A stretch of DNA of 9,877 bases from Geofilum sp964396555 (GTDB taxonomy: Bacteria; Bacteroidota; Bacteroidia; Bacteroidales; Marinilabiliaceae): positions 1 to 9,877 of the forward strand of contig CAYNFX010000068.1 in the NCBI GenBank assembly GCA_964396555.1, in the 5' to 3' direction. Shown here piece by piece: positions 1 through 7,085 of the stretch. Each line of letters starts with the position of its first letter. Position 1 is the stretch's first letter. Both the position numbers and the translations under genes were made by a program. The notes below the pieces were generated by a model. The model saw only the letters and a program-made list of their open reading frames with translations, searched no databases and was not told the origin of the DNA.

Positions 1-2390
1 AAGATATTTTCAATACCATAGGACACTTCCATATAAGGCTTATCCCAGCTTAGTGTCCTAAAATCTGAATAGGGAGTTCCATCATCCATAAGGCGTGGCA
101 ACAGACCACCAGAATTGGTATCCGGGTCATAAAAACCATTACGGGCTTCATCAAAACTGCCCCATGCTACCGAAGCAGTGGCAACAGAACGCCATCTTAA
201 TGTTCTTATCAGCGGTAAACGGTCAAGTATAAATCCATCCTGCCTGAATGTAAGGAATAAAGTTGCCGCATCGTCGGCAACAAACTCGCCATAATCCATC
301 ATATTGAAAGTATTGGCTGTACGAAACCAGGACTCATTTGCATGAAAGAGAGTTAACAGGGGATAGGGCAAAGGTGAGTAGACTTTGTTCCATGCAGCAT
401 TGTATGATAAGCTTCCAACGCTTCCCAGCAGTATGTTCTGCCTAATACCTAGCATCAGCTTATGATATTCGAAATCACTTCCAAACACGCCCTTAAAACC
501 ATAGGTATAAGACAGCGTATAGACAGGAGCATTTGACAGAGATACAGGGAAGCGATTGTTTTTATCCACTATAAAGCTGGCCCTGGGTTGATATATAGAA
601 GTAAGGTTGACTTCACTAACTGACATATCTGACGACAGCCGGCTACGTGCCTCATCTGTGTAATATGCAAAATTCAGATCAGGCGATGCAGGAGTATAGG
701 TCTTGTTCATAAACACCAGTTTCTGGGTAAAGTTCTTGAACAAGTCAGTCTCAAACCAGCCCCTCACTATCCTTGTGTACATCATTTTGTCAGTTCCCCC
801 GAAGGATGATGCAAAAGAAGCGAAACTGCTCTGGCTGTAAAACACATCCTCGGCACCCATCCTCTCAACATCATAACGGTATTGCACGCCAAGTTTTGTC
901 CAGCTTCTCCTTGACAAAAAACGCTCCACGTTTAACTCAGATTTCAGCCGCTCATCCTCAGTGCCATAAGCAGCATAAGCAATAAGCACCCAGTTCCGGC
1001 TAAAACCGGGAGTAGTCCTTCCTCCAAGCCTGAAACGATGACCTTCCACTTCGTTGTAGTTGTACAGCAATAACCAGGGTCCAAGATCAAAATCACCAAC
1101 ATTGTAGTACCCTTTAACAGCCATACTAAGAAGCATTCCCCAGGTACGCATCCATTTGTCCGCCCTCAATGCCTCAATCGAACTGATGGTAACCAGGTCA
1201 TGGCTGTCAAGTTTTCTTGGTCTGATCCTCTCCCACTCTTCATAACTATAAAACTCGGCATCCGGCCTTACTTCGAGTTCGGTATCGTAAAACCTCATCG
1301 GATGTGAAGTCAGTTCAAAACCGCCTTTCTCAACATAGTTACTAAGGTAGATATTGACCGCGTCCACTAGGATGCGGGTCTTGAGCGGTAACCAGACACC
1401 CCCTTCAACTGGTTCCATATCCTGCCTTATCCTTATCCTGTCGATAAAGTTGATATTGGCATCCTTACCAAGCTCCAGTGCAAGCCTTTTTACGGCAAAG
1501 GTCGTGTCGTTTATCCAGACAGTTCCGTTAAAGGTCAGATCCCCGCTACGCTTGGGCACAACCCTCAGCTCATAGCAGTAACGCCCGTCAATATACAGGG
1601 AATCGACAAGGTAGTACTTGTAGTAAAAGAGTCCTGTCGTGGAAACCGGCGACACAAAATTTCGCTCAAGCAGGCGGATATTATTGTCGTAAAAGTTGAA
1701 GTTGGCTGCCTTCTGGAATAATCCGGTAAGCATTGATATCTCTTCGACATCAAAGAGACTAGTTGAACGGGAGGCCTTTACAATGATCTTTTCACGTTTC
1801 GGGAGACGAAGGTAATGAACGTCTGAACTTGCCTCGTTCATGTAAATCGGCAGAGCCGCTTCGGAACCTTCCTCAGCCCTTATTGATAGCCGGGCAAATA
1901 TACTTGTGCTATCCATGTCCTTGGGAGCATTACCAAGAGTACGAAGATAGACCTCTGTCTTGGTATAAGCTTCAAGACTGAACTGATCCAGACGCTCAAT
2001 ATTATTCTTATCCCTGTTGGCCCATACCTTGCGCAAAAGCTCATGTGCCGGGTTCTCACCCGGCACAACGACAACCTCCGAAAGGGTAAGAGACGAAGCA
2101 TAGAGGCTGAAATTCAGCACCTGCTCCCTGCCCCTTTCAATACCTTTTCTTTCCTCCTTATAACCAAGGACGGAAACTGTAAGCGAATCTCCAGGATTAT
2201 CTGTCTCTAATAAATAATGCCCTTCAAAATCGGTAACTGTCCCTACGTGCGTTCCTTTGAAGTACACATTTGCAAATGCGAGGGGCTCTGAAGTCTGGGC
2301 ATCAATAACCCGCCCCTGAACAATGGTCCTTTGCGCTGTAATGGGCACAAACCCTGACAGCAGGATCAGCACAGGTAGTATCCTTAGCAA
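1..2390 (-). CDS. Outer-membrane protein: carboxypeptidase-like regulatory domain plus DUF5686-type region (3' end beyond window)
   Basis: An uninterrupted reading frame of 796 codons runs from a TTG start to the left edge; no stop is seen, so the C-terminus is missing. The first 20 residues form a signal peptide (MLRILPVLIL..., probable cut after ITA, before Gln20). Residues about 22-100 look like a carboxypeptidase-D-type regulatory beta-sandwich (VQGRVIDAQTSEPLAFANVY, GTVTDFEGHY), as found at the front of many Bacteroidota outer-membrane proteins. Next comes GENPAHELLRKVWANRDKNN (residues 111-130), which I recognise as typical of DUF5686 proteins, then long beta-rich stretches with alternating aromatic residues that suggest an outer-membrane barrel. 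Family members are usually about 800-850 aa, so probably only a short C-terminal piece is lacking. The TTG start is chosen because an in-frame stop lies 12 nt upstream, GGAG sits just before it, a signal peptide follows, and the first in-frame ATG is about 160 codons inside. It is the last visible gene of a three-gene exported-protein unit. Function unknown. Confidence 0.85.
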   Translation of the reverse strand, partial: MLRILPVLILLSGFVPITAQRTIVQGRVIDAQTSEPLAFANVYFKGTHVGTVTDFEGHYLLETDNPGDSLTVSVLGYKEERKGIERGREQVLNFSLYASSLTLSEVVVVPGENPAHELLRKVWANRDKNNIERLDQFSLEAYTKTEVYLRTLGNAPKDMDSTSIFARLSIRAEEGSEAALPIYMNEASSDVHYLRLPKREKIIVKASRSTSLFDVEEISMLTGLFQKAANFNFYDNNIRLLERNFVSPVSTTGLFYYKYYLVDSLYIDGRYCYELRVVPKRSGDLTFNGTVWINDTTFAVKRLALELGKDANINFIDRIRIRQDMEPVEGGVWLPLKTRILVDAVNIYLSNYVEKGGFELTSHPMRFYDTELEVRPDAEFYSYEEWERIRPRKLDSHDLVTISSIEALRADKWMRTWGMLLSMAVKGYYNVGDFDLGPWLLLYNYNEVEGHRFRLGGRTTPGFSRNWVLIAYAAYGTEDERLKSELNVERFLSRRSWTKLGVQYRYDVERMGAEDVFYSQSSFASFASSFGGTDKMMYTRIVRGWFETDLFKNFTQKLVFMNKTYTPASPDLNFAYYTDEARSRLSSDMSVSEVNLTSIYQPRASFIVDKNNRFPVSLSNAPVYTLSYTYGFKGVFGSDFEYHKLMLGIRQNILLGSVGSLSYNAAWNKVYSPLPYPLLTLFHANESWFRTANTFNMMDYGEFVADDAATLFLTFRQDGFILDRLPLIRTLRWRSVATASVAWGSFDEARNGFYDPDTNSGGLLPRLMDDGTPYSDFRTLSWDKPYMEVSYGIENI
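2044..2067 (-). repeat. Perfect 10-bp inverted repeat inside the DUF5686-type gene
   Basis: Arms at 2044-2053 and 2058-2067 are exact complements around a 4-nt loop. The stem is GC-rich. It lies in coding sequence for VVPGENPAHE, the conserved start of the DUF5686 region. No T-run follows on either strand, so it is not a standard terminator. It may simply reflect the codons used. Confidence 0.5.
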
Positions 2391-2394
2391 TTTT

Positions 2395-2398
2395 CTCC
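2395..2398 (-). promoter_or_regulatory. Ribosome binding site GGAG deciding a TTG start
   Basis: GGAG on the minus strand lies four A residues upstream of the TTG at 2390 and in the short gap after the preceding gene's stop. In a genome where most starts here lack a clear Shine-Dalgarno sequence, it supports TTG as the start of the DUF5686-type gene. Spacing is a little short, so confidence is moderate. Confidence 0.5.
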
Positions 2399-2402
2399 GC
2401 TC

Positions 2403-2741
2403 TTATTCTATTTCCAGTTTGGCCGAACGCTTACCTACCTTGTTACAGCGGGCAATAACCTCAACAACATCACCGGACTGTAGCGAACCTATCTCATAGG
2501 TAAAGATTGCAAGTTCACTGTCCCCTTGCTTTTCAGCCTTTAATAATTCCTTTTGTTCCCCGTTAATCAGGATCTCTACCTGATCAACATAGTGACTAGC
2601 CACATCCTTGACTGCATGGACAGCATTGATAGACAAAATACCACTCTCAGCATCATAACTGAGGTCCACATTCTTGGGAGGATGCGCATAGGCTAGGAGC
2701 CCGACCATCACCATAACTAATGTTACAAATATGCTTCTCAT
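2403..2741 (-). CDS. Small exported protein of unknown function (112 aa)
   Basis: I cannot assign this to a named family. Residues 1-19 are a signal peptide (hydrophobic FVTLVMVMVGLL, ending AYA before His20), so the mature protein is about 93 aa and probably periplasmic. The mature part begins HPPKNVDLSYD and alternates short hydrophobic and polar stretches (ILSINAVHAV, VEILINGEQKE, DVVEVIARCN), which suggests a small all-beta, immunoglobulin-like sandwich. It has one cysteine (Cys99) and three histidines (20, 42, 50); a metal- or ligand-binding role is possible but not shown. The ATG at 2741 is preceded by AAGGA about 4 nt away, one of the better ribosome binding sites here. It starts 19 nt after the 213-aa exported protein and ends 12 nt before the outer-membrane protein in the same frame, so the three are probably co-transcribed. 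Confidence 0.8.
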   Translation of the reverse strand: MRSIFVTLVMVMVGLLAYAHPPKNVDLSYDAESGILSINAVHAVKDVASHYVDQVEILINGEQKELLKAEKQGDSELAIFTYEIGSLQSGDVVEVIARCNKVGKRSAKLEIE

Positions 2742-2760
2742 GTTCCTTATATTTTAACGT

Positions 2761-3402
2761 TCAACTTGCTTTGTACTTTTTCTGCCAGGCTTTGTATTCA
2801 GTCTTCTGTATCTGTTTCAAAATCGCATAAATACCTCCGGCCCAATGATTCCTCAGTCCAAATCCGACAGGTACACCTACCATACGTTGGGCAAGCAACA
2901 CTTCCCTGCTGGTAATATCAAAGAATACAATATAAAGCGACGCCTCCAATGCAGGTTTATCGAAACTTTCTATTACAAATACGAGGCCAAGTCCGCTATC
3001 ATGCTCCCCACCCTGATAACGCTTTACAGCAGAAGCGATAACCTCTTCGGGATTTTCAAATCTATAGGATCTATCAACAATAATCTTAGATGCATCGATC
3101 TTGTTATTAATCTCGGTCACCGGTTGAATATTGTTTTCTACCGGTCCCTTATTAAAGGTAGTGCCCAAATCATACTTGCGCGGCTCGACAAGTATCAGTT
3201 TGTTCCATGCCGGCATAAGGTTATCCCGAATATCCTCACCCGAACCGGGTTCAACTCCATAAATAGAATTAAAACGGGCATAGGAAAAATCAAGGCCGTA
3301 CCATATGATTTCACCTGAAGAAAACACATCATTAATAGTTTTCTGTGCATATACAGAATTAACGGCAAGAAGAAACAAGGAATACACTAACAGCTTTTTC
3401 AT
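2761..3402 (-). CDS. Exported protein of unknown function (213 aa)
   Basis: No family is recognised with certainty. The N-terminus MKKLLVYSLFLLAVNSVYAQ is a clear signal peptide with a likely cut after VYA. The absence of a Cys at the cut argues against a lipoprotein. The mature part opens with IIWYGLDFSYARF (residues 32-44), an aromatic-rich segment of a type often seen in small secreted Bacteroidota proteins. A central variable stretch (80-110) is followed by beta-rich segments LGLVFVIESF and ALEASLYIVFFDI (138-163) and a glycine-rich GVPVGFGLRNHWAGG (176-190). The end is a lysine-rich amphipathic helix. No enzyme motif is visible. It is the first gene after the pigment-operon terminator and has its own candidate promoter. 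No Shine-Dalgarno sequence is evident before the ATG. It leads a unit with the 112-aa exported protein and the DUF5686-type protein, so a cell-envelope role is likely. Confidence 0.85.
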   Translation of the reverse strand: MKKLLVYSLFLLAVNSVYAQKTINDVFSSGEIIWYGLDFSYARFNSIYGVEPGSGEDIRDNLMPAWNKLILVEPRKYDLGTTFNKGPVENNIQPVTEINNKIDASKIIVDRSYRFENPEEVIASAVKRYQGGEHDSGLGLVFVIESFDKPALEASLYIVFFDITSREVLLAQRMVGVPVGFGLRNHWAGGIYAILKQIQKTEYKAWQKKYKAS

Positions 3403-3427
3403 GTCTCTGGATTTTATGGTTCTTAAT

Positions 3428-3457
3428 ATTATACGGCTAAATATACGCTACTACAAA
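3428..3457 (-). promoter_or_regulatory. Candidate promoter for the exported-protein unit
   Basis: On the minus strand TTTG (3457-3454) is followed after 20 nt by TATAAT (3433-3428). The spacing and the TTTG element resemble the Bacteroidota primary sigma-factor promoter (-33 TTTG), although the -7 element lacks the usual trailing TTTG. A start near 3421 would leave a leader of about 19 nt before the ATG at 3402. A second upstream TTTG at 3475-3472 and a TATATTTA at 3445-3438 are alternative elements. Position downstream of a strong terminator makes a promoter in this gap necessary, but the exact element is inferred. Confidence 0.4.
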
Positions 3458-3550
3458 CCATAAAATCAAGTCAAACCTTTCTCTCTGACCCTAAAAAAAT
3501 GTAATATTTCCTACTAATGAGTGAGCCAGTTTCAACCCCGGCGAGTTTTA

Positions 3551-3580
3551 ATAAAAAAGCCTCCCCGGCGGGGGAGGCTT
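3551..3580 (-). terminator. Rho-independent terminator of the pigment operon
   Basis: A perfect 10-bp inverted repeat has arms at 3557-3566 and 3571-3580, read AAGCCTCCCC on the plus strand and its exact complement. It closes on a 4-nt loop (GGCG). The stem is GC-rich. On the minus strand it runs directly into six T residues (3558-3553) and then ATTAAAA, the classic layout. On the plus strand the sequence after the stem is not T-rich, so it acts mainly for minus-strand transcripts. It lies about 90 nt after the ketoreductase stop codon and marks the end of that operon. Confidence 0.9.
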
Positions 3581-3669
3581 GACTTATTGATAAAAACACT
3601 TCAACGTCTCAAGATGCTATCAACTAACACTCTGGTACACAACCAGTGTAACCCGGCTGACAGAATCTT

Positions 3670-4398
3670 CTAGCTATATATTCCACCATTTACAGAAATA
3701 ACCTCTCCAGTAATATAGGATGCCTTAGGTCCTGCAAGGAAGCATACTACCTCTGCTACCTCCTCCGGTTTTCCAAAACGGTTTAGAGGTACAGTAGCCT
3801 TTAGTTCTGCTTCATTCAGACCATCGGTCATCTCAGTGGTAATAAAACCCGGAGCAACAGCATTCACTCTGACACCCCTCTTTCCAACTTCTGATGCCAG
3901 TGACTTGGTTGCTGCTATAACGCCACCCTTAGATGCTGCATAGTTGACCTGACCTGGTTGGCCTTTCTGACCTGACAATGAAACCATGTTTATTATACTG
4001 CCTTTGCGCTTGATAAGCATGGGTTGAAGCAAAACTTTTGTAACGAAGAACATACTGTTGAGATTTGTTGATAAGACGGCGCTCCAATCCTCTACAGGCA
4101 TAAAAACCATCAGGTTGTCACGCACTATACCGGCATTGTTTACAAGCACCTCTATGTGCTTGTCAGGATTGGCTGTCAGCCATCCACCAAGTACTGCAAT
4201 TACCTCATCATTATTGCTTACATCAAACTTAAGCAGTTCTGCACTACCTCCTGCACCTGTGATCTGAGCAAGTGCAGCTTCCGCTTCTGAATCATTAGAG
4301 CGGTAATTAATCAAAACATGAAAACCTTCTGCAGCAAGCTGAATGCTTACCGCCCTGCCTATTCCTCTTGATCCTCCTGTTACTAAAGCGAATTTCAT
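3670..4398 (-). CDS. fabG: 3-oxoacyl-[acyl carrier protein] reductase, FabG-type (short-chain dehydrogenase)
   Basis: This is a classical short-chain dehydrogenase/reductase of 242 aa, normal for FabG. The NAD(P)-binding motif TGGSRGIG is at residues 7-14 and NNAG at 87-90. The catalytic set is complete: Asn112, Ser140, Tyr153 and Lys157 (VNYAASKGG). The family-typical VNAVAPGFITTEM and ITGEVISVNGG near the C-terminus are present. FabG enzymes reduce the beta-keto group of a chain on acyl carrier protein, using NADPH, in the cytosol. As the last gene of the operon, 24 nt after the ammonia-lyase and ending before a strong terminator, it is most likely the pathway ketoreductase for polyene chain building rather than the housekeeping fatty-acid enzyme. 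Arg11 after the glycine motif and the basic Arg33 would suit NADPH. Substrate preference is inferred from context only. Confidence 0.9.
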   Translation of the reverse strand: MKFALVTGGSRGIGRAVSIQLAAEGFHVLINYRSNDSEAEAALAQITGAGGSAELLKFDVSNNDEVIAVLGGWLTANPDKHIEVLVNNAGIVRDNLMVFMPVEDWSAVLSTNLNSMFFVTKVLLQPMLIKRKGSIINMVSLSGQKGQPGQVNYAASKGGVIAATKSLASEVGKRGVRVNAVAPGFITTEMTDGLNEAELKATVPLNRFGKPEEVAEVVCFLAGPKASYITGEVISVNGGIYS

Positions 4399-4422
4399 AT
4401 TATTCGAATTATCTCGTATCGT

Positions 4423-6006
4423 TTACTCAAATCTGTTGTTGTAGATGTAATCACAAATCAAAGCCAGCTCTTCATACTTGGGCTTGTCTTCTACAAAAAC
4501 CGGAACTATAGATCGGATAGCCTTATATGCATTCTTAGTGCTGTCAGACAACCTGTCTGCAATCTGCAGGTAATCTACTGCCTGTACAAGAGCAAGCATG
4601 TGAATGGCTTGAACCTGATATGCATTATCAATAACTGTCTTGGTTATCAGTGCAGAGTTAGTCCCCATGCTCACAATATCCTGATTGTCATTGTTTGTTG
4701 GTATGCTGTGAACATACATTGAGTTTGAAAGCATCTGGTTTTCTGCAGTTGTTGATGTTGCAGTAAACTGTATACCCTGCATTCCAAGGTTCAGACCCAG
4801 GGTTCCGAAGTTGATAAAGGGAGGTAAGAGTTTGTTGAGATTTGGATTAAACAGAAAGGCCAGTTGACGCTCAGAAAGCATTGACATCCTTGTTACAGCC
4901 AGTTTTAGCTTGTCCATCTCAAGTGAGATATAATCGCCATGGAAGTTTCCTCCATGAAACACATTCTTGTTCTTATGGTCGATTACCGGGTTGTCGCTAA
5001 CGGAGTTAACTTCATTCTCGACAATTCTAATTGCGTTATCAACTGCCTCATACACCGGCCCAAGAATCTGTGTAACACAGCGAAGCGAATAATACTCCTG
5101 AACCTTTCTATCAAACTCCTTTTCAGCCTGATGTCCGTTACCATTGTAAAAGTGCTCCTCACGGCGCGAAATGAGCTTACTGGACCTAAGCACTCTACTC
5201 ATCTCATCAGCAATGTGCATTTGTCCCTTGTGCTTCTTAACACCGTTGAGTTCCCTAGAAAAGTAGTCATCAAAAGCCCCCACTATCTCGTTCATCATTG
5301 CTGATGAGCACAAACACCATTCAAGCAATTGCTGGGCTTTAAGAACATTAATAGCACCAACACCTGTCATTACTGAAGTACCATTGATGAGAGACAGTCC
5401 TTCACGAGTCTTTACCTCTATCGGGTTAAGTCCTTCCTCCTTGAAGACGTCGGCTGTATGCCTGATCTCTCCCTTATATGAAACCTTTCCCTCACCAATC
5501 ATAGAAAGTGCAAGATGTGACAACTGTACCAGATCACCACTGGCTCCCACACCACCATGTCTTGGGATCACAGGAATAATATCCCTGTTAATCATATCCT
5601 TAAGCAGAAGTATAGTGGACGGATGAATACCTGAATAACCCTTTGAGATGGCACTCAGGCGAACAAGCATCGCAGCTTTTACATTCTTGTCATCAATTTT
5701 CTCACCGGTACCGGCAGCATGACTGCGAATCAGGTTATACTGCAGGTCCTTCACGCAACTGTCTTCAACCCTGTATTGAGCCATAGGACCAAAGCCTGTA
5801 TTGACCCCGTAGATCACTTTGCGCTTTGCAAACTCACACAAAAAATCATAAGAAGCTTCAACATCTTTAAGGCTTTCCTGACTAATCTCTATAGTAGCTC
5901 CTTTGAGCACTACCTGCTCAAAGTCTTCGACAGTCAGATCCCTTGATGGGGTAATAGTAATCGTTTCCCTAGTTTTATTTGGACTGAAATGATTCTGAAT
6001 CAACAT
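4423..6006 (-). CDS. Aromatic amino acid ammonia-lyase, probably tyrosine ammonia-lyase
   Basis: This 527-aa protein belongs to the histidine/phenylalanine/tyrosine ammonia-lyase family. It carries the Ala155-Ser156-Gly157 triad (HGGVGASGDLVQLSHLALS) that cyclises into the MIO cofactor. It also has the lid-loop tyrosine (Tyr66 in YGVNTGFG), LINGTSVMTG around Asn208, and FHGGNFHGDY (350-359). These stretches, and LQYNLIRSHAAGTG at 88-101, closely resemble the tyrosine ammonia-lyase of Flavobacterium johnsoniae as I remember it, which sits in a flexirubin cluster. It would remove ammonia from L-tyrosine to give p-coumarate, the starter of the aryl polyene. Histidine ammonia-lyases share the SH pair at 95-96, but there are no other histidine-degradation genes nearby. 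The N-terminus is somewhat longer than in the Flavobacterium enzyme. The motif usually read RC-x-PQ is RCVTQ here (Thr312). It follows the partner ketosynthase after 37 nt with an A-rich leader and no Shine-Dalgarno sequence. Confidence 0.9.
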   Translation of the reverse strand: MLIQNHFSPNKTRETITITPSRDLTVEDFEQVVLKGATIEISQESLKDVEASYDFLCEFAKRKVIYGVNTGFGPMAQYRVEDSCVKDLQYNLIRSHAAGTGEKIDDKNVKAAMLVRLSAISKGYSGIHPSTILLLKDMINRDIIPVIPRHGGVGASGDLVQLSHLALSMIGEGKVSYKGEIRHTADVFKEEGLNPIEVKTREGLSLINGTSVMTGVGAINVLKAQQLLEWCLCSSAMMNEIVGAFDDYFSRELNGVKKHKGQMHIADEMSRVLRSSKLISRREEHFYNGNGHQAEKEFDRKVQEYYSLRCVTQILGPVYEAVDNAIRIVENEVNSVSDNPVIDHKNKNVFHGGNFHGDYISLEMDKLKLAVTRMSMLSERQLAFLFNPNLNKLLPPFINFGTLGLNLGMQGIQFTATSTTAENQMLSNSMYVHSIPTNNDNQDIVSMGTNSALITKTVIDNAYQVQAIHMLALVQAVDYLQIADRLSDSTKNAYKAIRSIVPVFVEDKPKYEELALICDYIYNNRFE

Positions 6007-6026
6007 TGTAGTAAGTTTTTTTTATA

Positions 6027-6057
6027 ATTATAGACCTATCACCTTAGTCCCTGACAA
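6027..6057 (-). promoter_or_regulatory. Possible internal promoter before the ammonia-lyase
   Basis: The minus strand has TTGTCA (6057-6052) and a perfect TATAAT (6032-6027) separated by 19 nt. The elements overlap the end of the partner-ketosynthase gene. This is the largest gap inside the pigment operon, and the leader is very A-rich (eight A residues in a row before the ATG). Bacteroidota promoters usually differ from this sigma-70 pattern, so this may be only AT-rich translation-enhancing sequence. Confidence 0.22.
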
Positions 6058-7084
6058 CCAGCATCAAAGCATGCTGGATTCCCCTGAAATAATTGTAGAT
6101 CAGTGTCCTTTTAACTTCTTTCTTACCCTGCTTAAGCATAAGCTCATCAGGTAGTTTACTGCCCCGTAACATATCTACTGTCATTTTGAGGGCAAAACCG
6201 GTCACCGTTGGATATTCTCCAACCGCATTTTTGAAACTATACAGACTGCTTGAAGGGAAAAGCTTTGAATGAAGATCACTATAGTAATGATCACTTCCTG
6301 CGTCTCCGCTAAAACCTGCGACCAGGGCATCTATATCATCTACTTCAAGACCATTCTTTGTAACAAACGCTCTAACGTACTCATGTAAATCAGCTTCTTC
6401 GACATTAGTGAGTCCGGCAACATCAAGCACTCTGACTGCACCCGGTCCTCCTCCTTGTTTGCTTAACACAAACATTGCAGACCCTTCACCTGCAACAGAT
6501 CCCGGTGTTCCTGAACCGATAAGTTTCTCACTACTGGCCTCAGTCTGCTTATAGCGTCCAGCAGCGTAGCCAATATTATAATTATAGTCTGATATTTCTT
6601 CAACATTTCCTACCAGCAAACTTTCTGCCTTGCCCTCCTCAAAAAGCATCTTTGCGTCGATAAGAGCATTCTCAAAAGACAGACCTCCGCTGACATGAGT
6701 GATATTGTATCCACTATTGCCAAAAACAAGAGCCAGATGTCCCGACACAGCATTAGGGGTGCTTTGCACAAAGTTTGTTGGAGTCAGGGTTCCTTCATTA
6801 TAATCAACTATCTGATTCAGGAAACTGATGCATCCCTCAAGACCACCCTCGGAGGTTCCGATAATTATGCCGTCAACAGGGGCATTTCGGCTAAGTAGTT
6901 GTACTCCACATGCAATACCCATCCTCAGAGCCCTACCCATCCTTCTCAACTGAGACGCAGGAATAAGTCCTTCATAGGAAGGTTCGCACGCAAAATACTT
7001 ATTACCTTCAACTACCCTGAGTGTCTCAGGATAGCCTTCCCAGGTATCCAGTGGCGATATGGCTATAGAATCTAGTATATACAT
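6044..7084 (-). CDS. Ketosynthase-like partner without catalytic Cys (chain-length-factor type, aryl-polyene cluster)
   Basis: This 346-aa protein has a degenerate thiolase/ketosynthase fold. Recognisable parts are GIIIGTSEGGLEGCISFLNQ (72-91), FVQSTPNAVSGHLAL (105-119), LLVGNVEEISDY (156-167), GEGSAMFVLS (199-208), GFSGD (257-261) and KNAVGEYPTVTGFAL (285-299). Where active ketosynthases have a Cys nucleophile, it reads HVSGGLSFENA (130-140) with no Cys, and the two active-site His motifs are absent. In aryl-polyene and type II polyketide systems such proteins pair with an active ketosynthase and shape chain length. It is shorter than a full ketosynthase. The ATG at 7084 is preferred: it lies one nucleotide after the stop of the ketosynthase (TGATATG), with AAGG about 7 nt upstream, and MYILDSIAIS starts the first beta strand. 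A GTG at 7123 would add 13 residues overlapping the upstream gene. The tight coupling suggests equal production of the two partners. Confidence 0.85.
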   Translation of the reverse strand: MYILDSIAISPLDTWEGYPETLRVVEGNKYFACEPSYEGLIPASQLRRMGRALRMGIACGVQLLSRNAPVDGIIIGTSEGGLEGCISFLNQIVDYNEGTLTPTNFVQSTPNAVSGHLALVFGNSGYNITHVSGGLSFENALIDAKMLFEEGKAESLLVGNVEEISDYNYNIGYAAGRYKQTEASSEKLIGSGTPGSVAGEGSAMFVLSKQGGGPGAVRVLDVAGLTNVEEADLHEYVRAFVTKNGLEVDDIDALVAGFSGDAGSDHYYSDLHSKLFPSSSLYSFKNAVGEYPTVTGFALKMTVDMLRGSKLPDELMLKQGKKEVKRTLIYNYFRGIQHALMLVVRD

Positions 7085-7085
7085 A

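Noticed and set aside
2845..3318. Open frame of 157 codons on the plus strand
   Set aside because: It lies wholly opposite the 213-aa exported protein, which has a convincing signal peptide. The plus-strand product has no motif or leader and looks like a shadow frame.
3624..3650. Imperfect hairpin after the ketoreductase (CTGGT...ACCAG with a bulge)
   Set aside because: Stem is short and bulged and has no T-run on either strand; the perfect hairpin at 3557-3580 is the terminator.
4939..5304. Open frame of 121 codons on the plus strand
   Set aside because: It is antisense to the ammonia-lyase, whose motifs are continuous across the region; no start signals or protein features support it.
4423..6006. 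Histidine ammonia-lyase (hutH) for histidine breakdown
   Set aside because: The SH pair at residues 95-96 is shared with HutH, but the other motifs match the Flavobacterium tyrosine enzyme and the neighbours are polyene genes, with no hutU, hutI or hutG nearby.
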